The position numbers were made by a program, and so were the translations under genes. DNA of 64,000 nucleotides from Ensifer adhaerens (GTDB taxonomy: Bacteria; Pseudomonadota; Alphaproteobacteria; Rhizobiales; Rhizobiaceae). The notes under the pieces were generated by a model. It made no database searches and was not told the origin of the DNA. It saw nothing but the letters and a program-made list of their open reading frames with translations. Positions 15,339-23,792 of the stretch are shown piece after piece. Every line of letters begins with the position of its first letter. Position 1 is the first letter of the stretch. The stretch is from contig OCMG01000003.1 in NCBI GenBank assembly GCA_900215285.1, positions 372,001 through 436,000 of the forward strand, written 5' to 3'.

Positions 15339-16643
15339 TCACGCATTCCGCAACTGGTCTGGAAGGTGCGTCAGCCTGCTGAAGCGCTCGATGGTGCGAT
15401 CGGGGAAGATCATCGCGAAGGCGAACACAGCGCCGACGATCAGGATGCCGGCCGTGAACAGCATGGCATTCGCGTAGCCTGTCGCCGCATGGTCGGGTCC
15501 GGCCGCTTGGACGATGGAACCGGTCAAGGCATTGGAAAACAGCGCGGACGCGGCATTGGCCGAATAGATCACCACGATCAGGCGTCCGCGTAGAACGGCG
15601 GGCGCAATCGATGCGAGGATGATCGGACCGTAGATCGTCGTCAGGCTTGGTGCGGCAAACGCGACTGTGATGCAGGCCAGCTGCATCGGGCCGCTGATAT
15701 AGCATGAAACGGCAAGGGCGATGCCGCTGACCAATAGCGCGTAACCCGAGGCGCTGCCGAGACTGACTCGCTTGCTGACGCCGTTTTGAAGCATTCGCTG
15801 CGCAATCCAGGAACCGATGAGCAGCAGCGGCGACTGGAAGATATAGACGGCCGAAATGATGGAACCGGTCTGTGTCTGCGAATAGCCGAGGCCCTGCTGC
15901 AGGAATGGCGGCAGCCAGGTGGCGGACATGCCGACGATCCAGTAGGACATGGTCGACATCACCATCACGCCGATAACGGTGGGGTCCAGCCACAGCTTGG
16001 CGGCCGGCACCCGAACCTGATCGAGGGACGACACGTCTTCTTCATGGGGGCGGGAATGCGGACCTTCGCCGCCGATCAGCAGCCAGGCACCGATCCAGAC
16101 GAGACCGATCAGGCCGCAAAACAGGAAGCCCACGCGCCAGCCATGGGTGACAATGATATAGGTCAGCAACGGGCCGCCGACGAGCAGGCCGATACTGACA
16201 CCCTGAAGCACGACGGCACTCGGCAGGGAGCGCTTGTCGGGCGCAAACCAGTTGTGGCAGGCGTGAAGCGCCGTAGGCAGGCCGGGCCCTTCGCCGAGAC
16301 CAAGCACGATCCGGCAAATGACAAGCACCGCGACCGAATGCGTGAAGAAGATGGGGATCTGGGTCAATGACCAGATCCCGGCCAGGATCGCCAGGATCCA
16401 CTTGACCGGTACGCGGCCGATGACGAACAGGCCGACCAACACGCCGGAAATCGAGAACAGAAGGAAAAAGCTGCTGCCAATGAAGCCAAACTGCTGCGGC
16501 GAGATCCCCAGATCCTTCATCATAGGAACGGCGGACAACCCGAACACCAGCTTGTCGAAAAAATTGAGCGTTTGAAACAAAAACAGAAGCGCGAGCACGG
16601 CATAGGGCCGCCAGGGTGCGTATGATTGTCGGTTGATCGTCAT
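15339..16643 (-). CDS. MFS transporter, aromatic/organic acid type
   Basis: 434 aa; ATG chosen 6 bases after GGAGGAGAA. Twelve hydrophobic segments are visible, the first after APWRPYAVLALLFLFQTLNFFDK. The loop motif GEGPGLPTALHACHNWF is typical of the anion:cation symporter (ACS) group that imports phthalate, glucarate and hydroxy-aromatic acids. In the middle of the aromatic operon it probably imports the substrate. Inner membrane. Confidence 0.87.
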   Translation of the reverse strand: MTINRQSYAPWRPYAVLALLFLFQTLNFFDKLVFGLSAVPMMKDLGISPQQFGFIGSSFFLLFSISGVLVGLFVIGRVPVKWILAILAGIWSLTQIPIFFTHSVAVLVICRIVLGLGEGPGLPTALHACHNWFAPDKRSLPSAVVLQGVSIGLLVGGPLLTYIIVTHGWRVGFLFCGLIGLVWIGAWLLIGGEGPHSRPHEEDVSSLDQVRVPAAKLWLDPTVIGVMVMSTMSYWIVGMSATWLPPFLQQGLGYSQTQTGSIISAVYIFQSPLLLIGSWIAQRMLQNGVSKRVSLGSASGYALLVSGIALAVSCYISGPMQLACITVAFAAPSLTTIYGPIILASIAPAVLRGRLIVVIYSANAASALFSNALTGSIVQAAGPDHAATGYANAMLFTAGILIVGAVFAFAMIFPDRTIERFSRLTHLPDQLRNA

Positions 16644-16678
16644 GTTCTCCTCCAAATGACGTTTCGCCGTCCTGATGC

Positions 16679-18259
16679 CTACGCCGCGATCGCGGTGTGG
16701 ACGCTTTCAAGCAGGTTTGAGATCTGTGTCGTGTCGCTTGCCGCGCCATAGACGTAGTGGTCCGGACGAACGACGGCGGCGACTGCGCCGTGTTTGTCGA
16801 ACCATGCCGCGAGAACACCGTCCCGCTCGCGCAGCAGCCCAGCGGCGTGGGACGAATGACCGGCCGGTGCGACGATGCGCAGATCGACATCCGGGAAGTG
16901 TTCGGCAAATCCCGCCACATCGGAAAGGACCACATGGCGACCATCGAGAACGAGGCGCCAGACCGGGCCCGTCAGCTTGTCGAGCAGCTGATCGGACTTT
17001 CCGTCCGACACAACCGGCTGCGGGAACAGGACGCCCCGTGCCGGTGTCCCCTCGCCTGCAATCAAACCCTGTTCGATTGGCGGCACGATGTCCTGGCGCG
17101 TCATGCGCAGCGGCTTTCCGCCACCTTCGGCAAGTATGCGCGCGTCGCGTGCCGCTGCCGCTTCCGGGTCGCGCTCACAGATGGACTGACCGATAGCCTT
17201 GATGCGGCCAGTCAGGGTCTGGACATGCCTCTTGCGCTCAACCGTGTAGCTGTCGAGCAGCGCCTGCGATGCCGCCCCCTTGAGGATGCGATCCAGGCGC
17301 CAGACAAGATTGGAAACATCCCGGAGGCCCTGGCACATGCCCTGGCCGATAAAGGGCGGCTGCTGATGCGCCGCATCGCCTGCGATCACCACACGGCCCT
17401 TGCACCAATCATCCGCCACAAGCGCGTGGAAGCGATAGGTCGCGGCGCGCCAGAGCTCACCTTCCTCTGGCGTCAGCCAGCGCGAAAGCAACCGCCAAAC
17501 AGCGTCCGGTTTCGCCATCTCCCGAGGGTCCTCGTCAGGAGACAGCATGATTTCCCATCGACGGTGATTTCCCGGCCCCATGACATAGCTGACAGGCCGT
17601 GCCGGCTCGCAGAACTGCGCCGATGTCTGCGGCAGTTTCGCGAGCGCATCCTCATGAACCTTGACGTCCACGACCAGCCACGGCTCATCGAAGACGAGAT
17701 CTTCGAGCCTGATGCCGGCCAGCTCGCGCACGCGGCTCGACGCGCCGTCGCATCCCAGGAGATAACGCGCGGAAACCTTTCGCGTTTCCCCCTTGTTGTC
17801 TTTCAGCGTCACGACGACGGACTCAGGCTGGTCTTCGAAACCCACCAGTTCCGTTCCCAGCTCGACCGTCACGTTTTCAAAGCTCTCGGCATGCCCGCGC
17901 ATGATCGCCTCGACCGGCGGCTGCGTGAACACCATGCTCGGCGTATAGCCGAGCGGATAAGGCGGCGGCACCATGTCGATGTGACGAATGAGTTGACCCT
18001 CAGCGCCGAAATGCTCGGAGGCCGTGAACGGAGCAATGTAGGGCATGACCTCATCGGCAATGCCCATGTTGTCGAGGTGGCGCAGGATTTCATGATCGAT
18101 CGCGATGGCGCGCGGCTTGTCGTAAATTTCGCCCAGGCGATCAATGACCATGACCGAATGTCCGCGAGCGCCCAGCATGCCGGCGGCAACGGCGCCGGCC
18201 GGTCCGAAACCGCAAATCAGTACGTCATAGGTCGGGGAGTTAGTAGTTTGTTCAGTCAC
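16679..18259 (-). CDS. FAD-dependent aromatic hydroxylase, MhpA-like
   Basis: 526 aa from GTG. FAD motif GFGPAGAVAAG at residues ~17-27, the DG/GCDGASSRVRELAG segment near 170, and the second flavin motif VVIAGDAAHQQPPFIGQGM near 290 identify a class A flavoprotein hydroxylase. Length, and the QPPVEAIMRGHAE segment, resemble 3-(3-hydroxyphenyl)propionate hydroxylase. It uses NAD(P)H and O2 to add an ortho hydroxyl, making the catechol for the adjacent extradiol dioxygenase. The precise substrate is not predictable. Confidence 0.86.
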   Translation of the reverse strand: MTEQTTNSPTYDVLICGFGPAGAVAAGMLGARGHSVMVIDRLGEIYDKPRAIAIDHEILRHLDNMGIADEVMPYIAPFTASEHFGAEGQLIRHIDMVPPPYPLGYTPSMVFTQPPVEAIMRGHAESFENVTVELGTELVGFEDQPESVVVTLKDNKGETRKVSARYLLGCDGASSRVRELAGIRLEDLVFDEPWLVVDVKVHEDALAKLPQTSAQFCEPARPVSYVMGPGNHRRWEIMLSPDEDPREMAKPDAVWRLLSRWLTPEEGELWRAATYRFHALVADDWCKGRVVIAGDAAHQQPPFIGQGMCQGLRDVSNLVWRLDRILKGAASQALLDSYTVERKRHVQTLTGRIKAIGQSICERDPEAAAARDARILAEGGGKPLRMTRQDIVPPIEQGLIAGEGTPARGVLFPQPVVSDGKSDQLLDKLTGPVWRLVLDGRHVVLSDVAGFAEHFPDVDLRIVAPAGHSSHAAGLLRERDGVLAAWFDKHGAVAAVVRPDHYVYGAASDTTQISNLLESVHTAIAA

Positions 18260-18291
18260 GGCAATGTCTCTTCAGCGGGAATTTCAGCACG

Positions 18292-19185
18292 TCAGGCGCC
18301 GGCGAAGGGGACGGAGACCTGAGCCTTCTTGCAGGCTTCGCTTTTGGGAGGCGCGATCCCCCAATGATCGGTGCGGCCGGGAGGCCAGACCCATTCGTCG
18401 GGGCCCTTGACGCGGTAGCTGTCGTCGACCTGCAGAACTTCGGCGGTATATTCGATCACGACGCCATGGGGATCGACAAAATAGGCGAAGACGTTGTCGC
18501 CCGGACCGTGCCGCCCGACGCCCCAGCCAATGGGGCACCCCTTGTCGACAACAAGACCGGACCCGCGCATCACGGATTCCAGATCCGGCATCAGGAACGC
18601 GATATGGTTCAGGCCGTTGACCGGCGCCTCCGCCAGCACCACGGCGTGGTGATCGTCATTGCATCGCAGGAAGGCCATCATCTTGGAACGGTCGGTCAGC
18701 TGGAAACCGAGCACCTGCTGGTAGAAGCTCGACAAGTCCTCGATGGACGCGCTGTTGATGTTGACATGCGCGAGCCGCAGCACCTTGTTTGCAACCTCGG
18801 CACCCGGCTTTCGCGTGTCGCCGTGGACAAATTCCATGACGCAACCCTGCGGCTCGCGGATGACGAAGCGTGTGCCGCCGGCAGGGCCGTCCGCCGGCCC
18901 AAGCTCGCGCATCATGACACAACCGGCCTCTACAGCGCGCTGCAAAAGGGCAGAAAGATCTTCAAGCGAGCCAGCCCGGAAGGTGATCTTGCACAGCTGC
19001 GACGTGGCACCCGCTTTCAGTTCCAGGACATGGAAATCGTCGCCTGTGGCGGCGAGGAAAATCTTTCCCCCTTGCTCCGCCACTTTTTCGAGACCCCAGA
19101 CCCGCGTGTAAAAATCCACGGAACCCGCAAGATCGGGGGTCGAGATTTCGACACTGCGCAGGGCCGATACAGGAAACTTCGTCAT
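18292..19185 (-). CDS. Extradiol ring-cleavage dioxygenase (VOC family)
   Basis: 297 aa with two vicinal-oxygen-chelate modules. The second module supplies the Fe(II) ligands of type I extradiol dioxygenases: His in LAHVNIN, His in LNHIAFL and Glu in VIEYTAE. The His around the active site in YWDPH-like position appears as FVDPHGV. It cleaves a catechol meta to the hydroxyls. It overlaps the upstream amidohydrolase gene by 4 bases and lies 32 bp before the flavin hydroxylase gene. The class resembles 2,3-dihydroxybiphenyl/catechol 2,3-dioxygenases. Confidence 0.85.
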   Translation of the reverse strand: MTKFPVSALRSVEISTPDLAGSVDFYTRVWGLEKVAEQGGKIFLAATGDDFHVLELKAGATSQLCKITFRAGSLEDLSALLQRAVEAGCVMMRELGPADGPAGGTRFVIREPQGCVMEFVHGDTRKPGAEVANKVLRLAHVNINSASIEDLSSFYQQVLGFQLTDRSKMMAFLRCNDDHHAVVLAEAPVNGLNHIAFLMPDLESVMRGSGLVVDKGCPIGWGVGRHGPGDNVFAYFVDPHGVVIEYTAEVLQVDDSYRVKGPDEWVWPPGRTDHWGIAPPKSEACKKAQVSVPFAGA

Positions 19186-20234
19186 TTGGATGCCTCATCC
19201 AGAGCCAGGAAGGTGCGGGCGTTGGAGAACACGAGCTTCTCCCAGACGTCCGTTTGACCGAAGACCGCTTCGATACGAGCGACCGGATCGGCTTCGCGGA
19301 AATTGAACGGAAAATCGGTACCGATCAGCACACGGTCTTCGCCGAAGACCGTCACGAGCCGCTGCAAGATTGCGGTATCGAATACCAGACTGTCGACATA
19401 AAGCTTTCTGGCCAGTTCGGCCGGCGACTGGGCGATGGTTTCCTGCAGCGCCGGGAAGGTATGATAGGCCTGCTCCAGTCGGGGCAACAGCGACATCAGG
19501 GTCCCCGCACCGTGGCTGAAGGCAATCTTCAGACGCGGGAATTGCGTCAGAAGCCCACCGGTGATCGCCGACGCGGCGGCGAGGCCGACATCGGTGGGAT
19601 AACCCAGCGCCTGCTGAAGAGCGGCAGGTCCGATCACCCTGTCCATGCCGGTCGGGCGTACGGCGTGCACAAAGACGGCCGCGCCCAGGCGCTCGGCCTC
19701 GGCAAAGAAGGGGAAGAACTGCGGGTCGCCGATCACCTTTCCATTGACGTTGCTACCGATCTGGACGCCGCGAAAACCAAACTCGTTCATGGCGCGATGA
19801 AGTTCGGCGATGGCCAGGTCCGTATCCTGCAAGGCGACCCCTGCCAACCCGACAAACCTTCCCTGCCCCTCCCTCACCAGATCGGCGATGACATCATTCA
19901 CATGGCGGACCAGTTCATGCGCGATATCGGCATCCAACCAGTAACCGAAGAGCTCCGGCATGGCTGACAGCGCCTGCACGGCAATACCGGCCTTGTCCAT
20001 TTCCTCGATGCGCCGGGCAGCGACCCAGCAGGCGTCGCTGACGGTCCGGTAAGGCTTGTTGTCGATCATCACGGTGGCATGGCACTCGGACGCAGCCTCC
20101 ATGGAGGGCCAACCGCGCGAACGTCCCTGCATAGCGGGCGGAAAGTGCCGCGGGACGACATGACAATGCACATCCACGCCGCAGCAGGCGCAACCGTCTG
20201 AGATCAATCGCCGACCTGCGGAACCACTCATCAT
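19182..20234 (-). CDS. Amidohydrolase family protein (ACMSD/decarboxylase-like)
   Basis: 350 aa behind GGAGGAAA. Amidohydrolase-2 landmarks: VDVHCH near residue 21 (the HxH metal pair), VFVHAVRP, AFSHGAG and IGTDFPFN with the terminal metal-binding Asp. This subfamily includes aminocarboxymuconate-semialdehyde decarboxylase, gamma-resorcylate and 5-carboxyvanillate decarboxylases. First gene of the leftward aromatic operon, so it may decarboxylate or hydrolyse the incoming aromatic acid or a ring-cleavage product. Reaction inferred. Confidence 0.82.
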   Translation of the reverse strand: MMSGSAGRRLISDGCACCGVDVHCHVVPRHFPPAMQGRSRGWPSMEAASECHATVMIDNKPYRTVSDACWVAARRIEEMDKAGIAVQALSAMPELFGYWLDADIAHELVRHVNDVIADLVREGQGRFVGLAGVALQDTDLAIAELHRAMNEFGFRGVQIGSNVNGKVIGDPQFFPFFAEAERLGAAVFVHAVRPTGMDRVIGPAALQQALGYPTDVGLAAASAITGGLLTQFPRLKIAFSHGAGTLMSLLPRLEQAYHTFPALQETIAQSPAELARKLYVDSLVFDTAILQRLVTVFGEDRVLIGTDFPFNFREADPVARIEAVFGQTDVWEKLVFSNARTFLALDEASK

Positions 20235-20355
20235 TTTCCTCCAACACTGGCCACAGGCATATTATGGATATTCGCTTCCGTAAAGTCATAATTTATAAAT
20301 TTTGCTCATCTGTGTTCTGCTGTATATAATAGAGAGTCGGGACAGGGAAAAAATC
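20235..20355. promoter_or_regulatory. Divergent promoter region, aromatic operon / GntR regulator
   Basis: Rightward: -35 TTGCTC (20302-20307), 17-bp spacer, -10 TATAAT (20325-20330), giving a short leader to the regulator ATG at 20356. A perfect 12-bp palindrome AATTTATAAATT (20290-20301) sits directly upstream, placed to affect both directions, and is the best operator candidate for the regulator. The leftward promoter is not clear. Confidence 0.6.
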
Positions 20356-21060
20356 ATGGACACGGCGAAAGCAGCAGAAATCCCCGCAACACTGGCGACG
20401 AGCATCTACGAGAGGCTGAAAAGCGACATCCTCGACACGCGGCTTGAGCCGGGTCGAAAGCTGCAATTGCGGTTCCTGATCGAGCACTATGATGCCGGCC
20501 AGACGCCGCTACGTGAAGCGCTCAACCGGCTCACGACCGAGGATCTTGTCGTCGGCAAGGAGCAGCGTGGTTTTTTCGTCAAGCCGGTAAGCCTTGAAGA
20601 ATTGCGCGAGCTGACAAAAACCCGGCGGTGGGTTGAAGGTCTCGCATTGAAGGAATCGATGGCGAACGCAACGCCGGAGTGGGAGGAAGCACTTCTCGTT
20701 GCCCACCACAGACTGGACAGGACGCCGCGTTCGCTCGACCCGCAACGATTTGAAGCCAATCCGGAATGGGAGCGGCTTCACAAGGCCATGCATGTCCTGC
20801 TGATCAGCAATTGCGGATCGAGGCATCTCATAGGTTTCTGCCAGCAACTGGCGGAGAGACTGCAACGGTATCGGGCCTTGTCCAGCCGCAAGGCGTTCCG
20901 TGTCAGGAACGTCGCACAGGAACACGCGGACATCGTGAAGGCCGTCATGCAACGCGATGTGGAAGAGGCCGTGCGCCTGCTGGAATCGCATTACGACAAG
21001 ACGGCTGAGGTGATCCTGGAGGATCTGGAGGTCGACACCGCGTCTGCTGCGCAAGGCTGA
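20356..21060 (+). CDS. GntR-family (FCD) transcriptional regulator
   Basis: 234 aa; the ATG at 20356 (MDTAKAAEIP) follows GGGA and lies just downstream of the predicted -10. Winged HTH at the N-terminus (SIYERLKSDILDTRLEPGRKLQ, then QTPLREALNRLTTEDLV), followed by an all-helical FCD effector domain with the HKAMHVLL and RNVAQEHADIVKAV metal-ligand helices. It is divergent from the aromatic operon and probably represses it until an acid ligand binds. Confidence 0.87.
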   Translation: MDTAKAAEIPATLATSIYERLKSDILDTRLEPGRKLQLRFLIEHYDAGQTPLREALNRLTTEDLVVGKEQRGFFVKPVSLEELRELTKTRRWVEGLALKESMANATPEWEEALLVAHHRLDRTPRSLDPQRFEANPEWERLHKAMHVLLISNCGSRHLIGFCQQLAERLQRYRALSSRKAFRVRNVAQEHADIVKAVMQRDVEEAVRLLESHYDKTAEVILEDLEVDTASAAQG

Positions 21061-21064
21061 CGCG

Positions 21065-21082
21065 CCCCGGACCTTGCCGGGG
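21065..21082 (+). terminator. Hairpin after the GntR regulator gene
   Basis: CCCCGG and CCGGGG pair around a 6-base loop, 4 bases after the regulator stop. No T-tract; weak terminator candidate. Confidence 0.4.
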
Positions 21083-21115
21083 AGCCGCCCTGGGAACGAT
21101 CTCAGGGAAGCGGTA

Positions 21116-21250
21116 TCAGGGCTCCCTTTTGATGCAACGGAACCCGATATGGCTGGGCGAAGTGTCGATCGTTTCAGGATGCCGTGCGGCCGGACGGTAT
21201 CTCTGGCAATCATTCGGCGCACACAGATGCGAACCGCCCTTCAGGACCCT
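21116..21250 (-). pseudogene. Remnant of a formylglycine-generating enzyme (C-terminal end)
   Basis: Reading leftward, about 44 codons give [36 protein letters not shown] and then a stop at 21116-21118. This is the conserved C-terminal end of FGE-sulfatase/SUMF1-family proteins, including the RYRxAAR and GFRC signatures. Nothing upstream of KGGS remains; another fragment abuts it. Confidence 0.65.
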
Positions 21251-21262
21251 CCTGGGAAAGGA

Positions 21263-21436
21263 TTACCGGGAATCGTAAATCGCCTCCCGGCTCGCACGCC
21301 CGATATTCTGGTCAATGCTGACCATCATTTTGGAATATGTTTCGAGCGAGCCGCCGGAGGGATCGTTCAAGACCTTGAGTTCTTCCGCATGACCTGAATC
21401 CTCGGGACCTTCCCATGGCCAGTAGCGCCGCTGAAG
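21263..21436 (-). pseudogene. Remnant of a sulfatase
   Basis: Reading leftward, ~58 codons give WPWEGPEDSGHAEELKVL, then GGSLETYSKMMVSIDQNIGR, then a stop at 21263-21265. WPWEGP...LETY.KM..S.D.NIGR is the conserved mid-region of alkaline-phosphatase-superfamily sulfatases (before the second metal-site segment). Both ends are missing. It is directly joined to the FGE remnant, as expected from the collapse of a sulfatase-FGE gene pair. Confidence 0.6.
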
Positions 21437-21496
21437 CACCCAACTTCGAAGATGTCTTCATCTTCTCCTTCAGGGTGGCGGCTTTTCGCCGGCCGT

Positions 21497-22504
21497 TTAC
21501 AGGGCGGCTATCTTCACGTCGGGCAGATGGCAGTTTTCAAAGGGCTTGGTGCTGGCCTCCGCCTGAACAGCAAAGGTGAACTCCTCGGTGGGCTGACCGA
21601 GGTCATCCCAGAAGTTGAGGCCCGATCCATGCGCTGCGGTGAGCAGCCAGCGTGCGTGACCGGACAAGACTTCGGTCGAATAGCCTGTCCCGGCCGGAAT
21701 GTTCGCGAAATCACCCGCTTCGAGTTCGTGGACGTCGCCATCGAGCACAAGACGCAACCTGCCCTCCAGCAGGTAGAGGCTCAGATGGGTCCGGTCGTGC
21801 TGGATCGTGGGCATTTTCGCGCCGCGCCCGGCCTCGATCGTCCGCATGTCGATGCAGCCGTCGGAAAGCTTCGGCGCCATGATCTGCGTCGAGAGATGGG
21901 CGTTCAGGCGGCAGCGTTTTCCGTAACCGGCCTGCAGCACATAGGACCGGGGTTCCTCCGGCAGGACCCGGTCCGTCGCGTCCCCCGAGGAGACGTCCGC
22001 ATAGACGGCATCCGGCACACGCATGACGCCGAAGCGCTGCATCGCCCCGCCCATGCGGGAAAAGTCGAAGGGATGATTGACCGGCGGCAGACCGGGTTCG
22101 CTCCATTCGCCACCGGCGCTCTCGAAAAAGCCTTCCCAGCCGCCGGGCGCTACGATGCCGAAGAACTGGGTGCGCGGCGCGATGGATTGGTAGGAATGAA
22201 CATGGTTGGGGCGAACATAGGCAAAGTCCCCTTCCGTCAGCATGCGCGAAATGCCGTCAGCCCAGATCCGCAAGCGGCCTCGGGTGCAGAACCAGGTGTC
22301 GTGCTCACGCTCGTGATAATGCAAAGGGATCGCCTGGCGATCGAGCGTCGCTTCGCAAACCATGGCGCCATAGCCGCCCACCGTTTCGTCAATGCCAGCC
22401 AGGACGCGAACAACCTGTCCCGCCACCATGAAGCACTGCCCCTCACCTTGGCGAAGCACGTAAGGAACGGCTTTTGTCTGCTGATCGGCGATGTTGTTCG
22501 ACAT
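21497..22504 (-). CDS. Bicupin, quercetin 2,3-dioxygenase-like
   Basis: 335 aa with two cupin modules. Module 1 contains PLHYHEREHDTWFCTRG (metal ligands H-x-H...E) followed by RPNHVHSYQSI; module 2 contains HDRTHLSLYLLEGRL and a GTGYSTEV end, with fewer histidines. This is the layout of quercetinase-like bicupin dioxygenases, which cleave flavonols with Fe/Mn/Ni. It follows the esterase gene in the same direction after 84 bp. Actual substrate unknown. Confidence 0.75.
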   Translation of the reverse strand: MSNNIADQQTKAVPYVLRQGEGQCFMVAGQVVRVLAGIDETVGGYGAMVCEATLDRQAIPLHYHEREHDTWFCTRGRLRIWADGISRMLTEGDFAYVRPNHVHSYQSIAPRTQFFGIVAPGGWEGFFESAGGEWSEPGLPPVNHPFDFSRMGGAMQRFGVMRVPDAVYADVSSGDATDRVLPEEPRSYVLQAGYGKRCRLNAHLSTQIMAPKLSDGCIDMRTIEAGRGAKMPTIQHDRTHLSLYLLEGRLRLVLDGDVHELEAGDFANIPAGTGYSTEVLSGHARWLLTAAHGSGLNFWDDLGQPTEEFTFAVQAEASTKPFENCHLPDVKIAAL

Positions 22505-22588
22505 GGGACTCTTCCGATTTATCTTGAATGATTACAAAAGGGTGTCACCGCCGGGCAGGCGGCACCGAGGTGCCGGTGCGCCGGCATC

Positions 22589-23377
22589 TCAATCGAGATT
22601 TCGTTTGAAAAAGCGAACGAGCGCGGGCGCAATGCGCGCTGAAAAGCTGTTCGCAGCTTCGGGGCTTTCTTCCGAAAACCAGATATGCGGCGCATCCGGA
22701 AGCTCGATTGCAGTGACCGGATAGCCGGCCTGGCGCAGCGCGCGCGCAAATGTCGCCGACTGCTCAGGGTCTACGTCGCGATCCAGATGCCCCCAGCACA
22801 ACAGCACGGGCAGCTGGCGACCATAGGTAATCTGGCGGAGCGGCGAAGCGCGGTGATACAGCAAAGGGTCGGCAAACGGCGCAACGCCCAGCATGGCTTG
22901 CGTCTTGTCATCGGCTGTGACGCTGTTGGCATCGCGATCTGCCTGCCAATGCGCAAAGAGATCGTAGACCCCGTAGATTCCAGCGAAGACTTTCGGCTTG
23001 GGGCATTCGAACTCGTCCGAGAGAGTGACTAACGCACCGAGATGAGCTCCGGCCGATGCGCCGAGGATGCCGATCTTTGCCGGATCGATGTTGTGCTCCC
23101 GGCCCTTCTCGGAAAAATAGCGCAGCGCCACAGCGATGTCTTCGGCATTGGCCGGGAAGGCGGGCTTATCGGCGACGCGGCGATAATCGACGCTGGCAAA
23201 GGCGAAGCCCGCGCGTGCGAGATGCTCACCCCAGGCCTTGAGCGCGCCCCGGTTTCCCCGGGACCAACCGCCGCCGGAAATACCCACGATCAGCGAGAAA
23301 GGACCCGCTCCTTCCGGCAGATAGAGATCGGCTTGCAAGGTGATGCCGTCGCTATCGCCGATCCTGATCGTGTTCAT
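22589..23377 (-). CDS. Alpha/beta-hydrolase esterase
   Basis: 262 aa. Oxyanion region GISGGGWSRGNRG (HGGG-like), nucleophile motif GASAG, Asp in GHLDRDVDPE and His in PDAPHIWF give a complete Ser-Asp-His triad, as in the BD-FAE/hormone-sensitive-lipase group. No signal peptide. Paired with the bicupin it could release or open an ester-linked aromatic, which is inference. Confidence 0.83.
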   Translation of the reverse strand: MNTIRIGDSDGITLQADLYLPEGAGPFSLIVGISGGGWSRGNRGALKAWGEHLARAGFAFASVDYRRVADKPAFPANAEDIAVALRYFSEKGREHNIDPAKIGILGASAGAHLGALVTLSDEFECPKPKVFAGIYGVYDLFAHWQADRDANSVTADDKTQAMLGVAPFADPLLYHRASPLRQITYGRQLPVLLCWGHLDRDVDPEQSATFARALRQAGYPVTAIELPDAPHIWFSEESPEAANSFSARIAPALVRFFKRNLD

Positions 23378-23792
23378 CGTCTTGCTCCACCTGGCTGAAG
23401 ATCAGGCTAATCGCCTGTCCCCTCCCCTCATCCTTCAGATGGAATAAAATACCCACTCTGGCTTGTAAAGAGAGAATTTATATATTTCTGCATATTCATA
23501 CTTCATATTATAATTTGAACAGAGTGTTCCATCCGCGGACAGGCTTTCTGGTCCGCACCACCGGATACCGGCGGCGTCGGTTCCCCTTCCCGGTCTCGAC
23601 GGAGGGACCTGGAACACCAATTGCAAGGGAAATTCGATTGGACGCTCCCGTGGCGCCGGATACCGGACGCGCCGGCTGCATGAAGCAGGCCCGCAATGTA
23701 ACGCCCGTGTGACGGACAATGCCGATGACGTCGTGGCTGGAGACGGGGCCGCATGAGGCCCCGCCGGCATAGGATTCAAACCGCTGAAATTC
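23378..23792. other. 415-bp intergenic region
   Basis: The part next to the esterase start (23430-23520) is AT-rich with several TATA-like stretches and is probably its leftward promoter. The distal part is GC-rich and holds a hairpin CGGGGCC-gcatga-GGCCCCG (23744-23763) just downstream of the neighbouring aldehyde dehydrogenase, a probable end signal for that operon. I recognise no gene remnant in it. Confidence 0.5.

Noticed and set aside
21074..21397. Rightward open frame after the GntR gene
   Set aside because: It is the opposite strand of the sulfatase/FGE remnants and shows no family motif.
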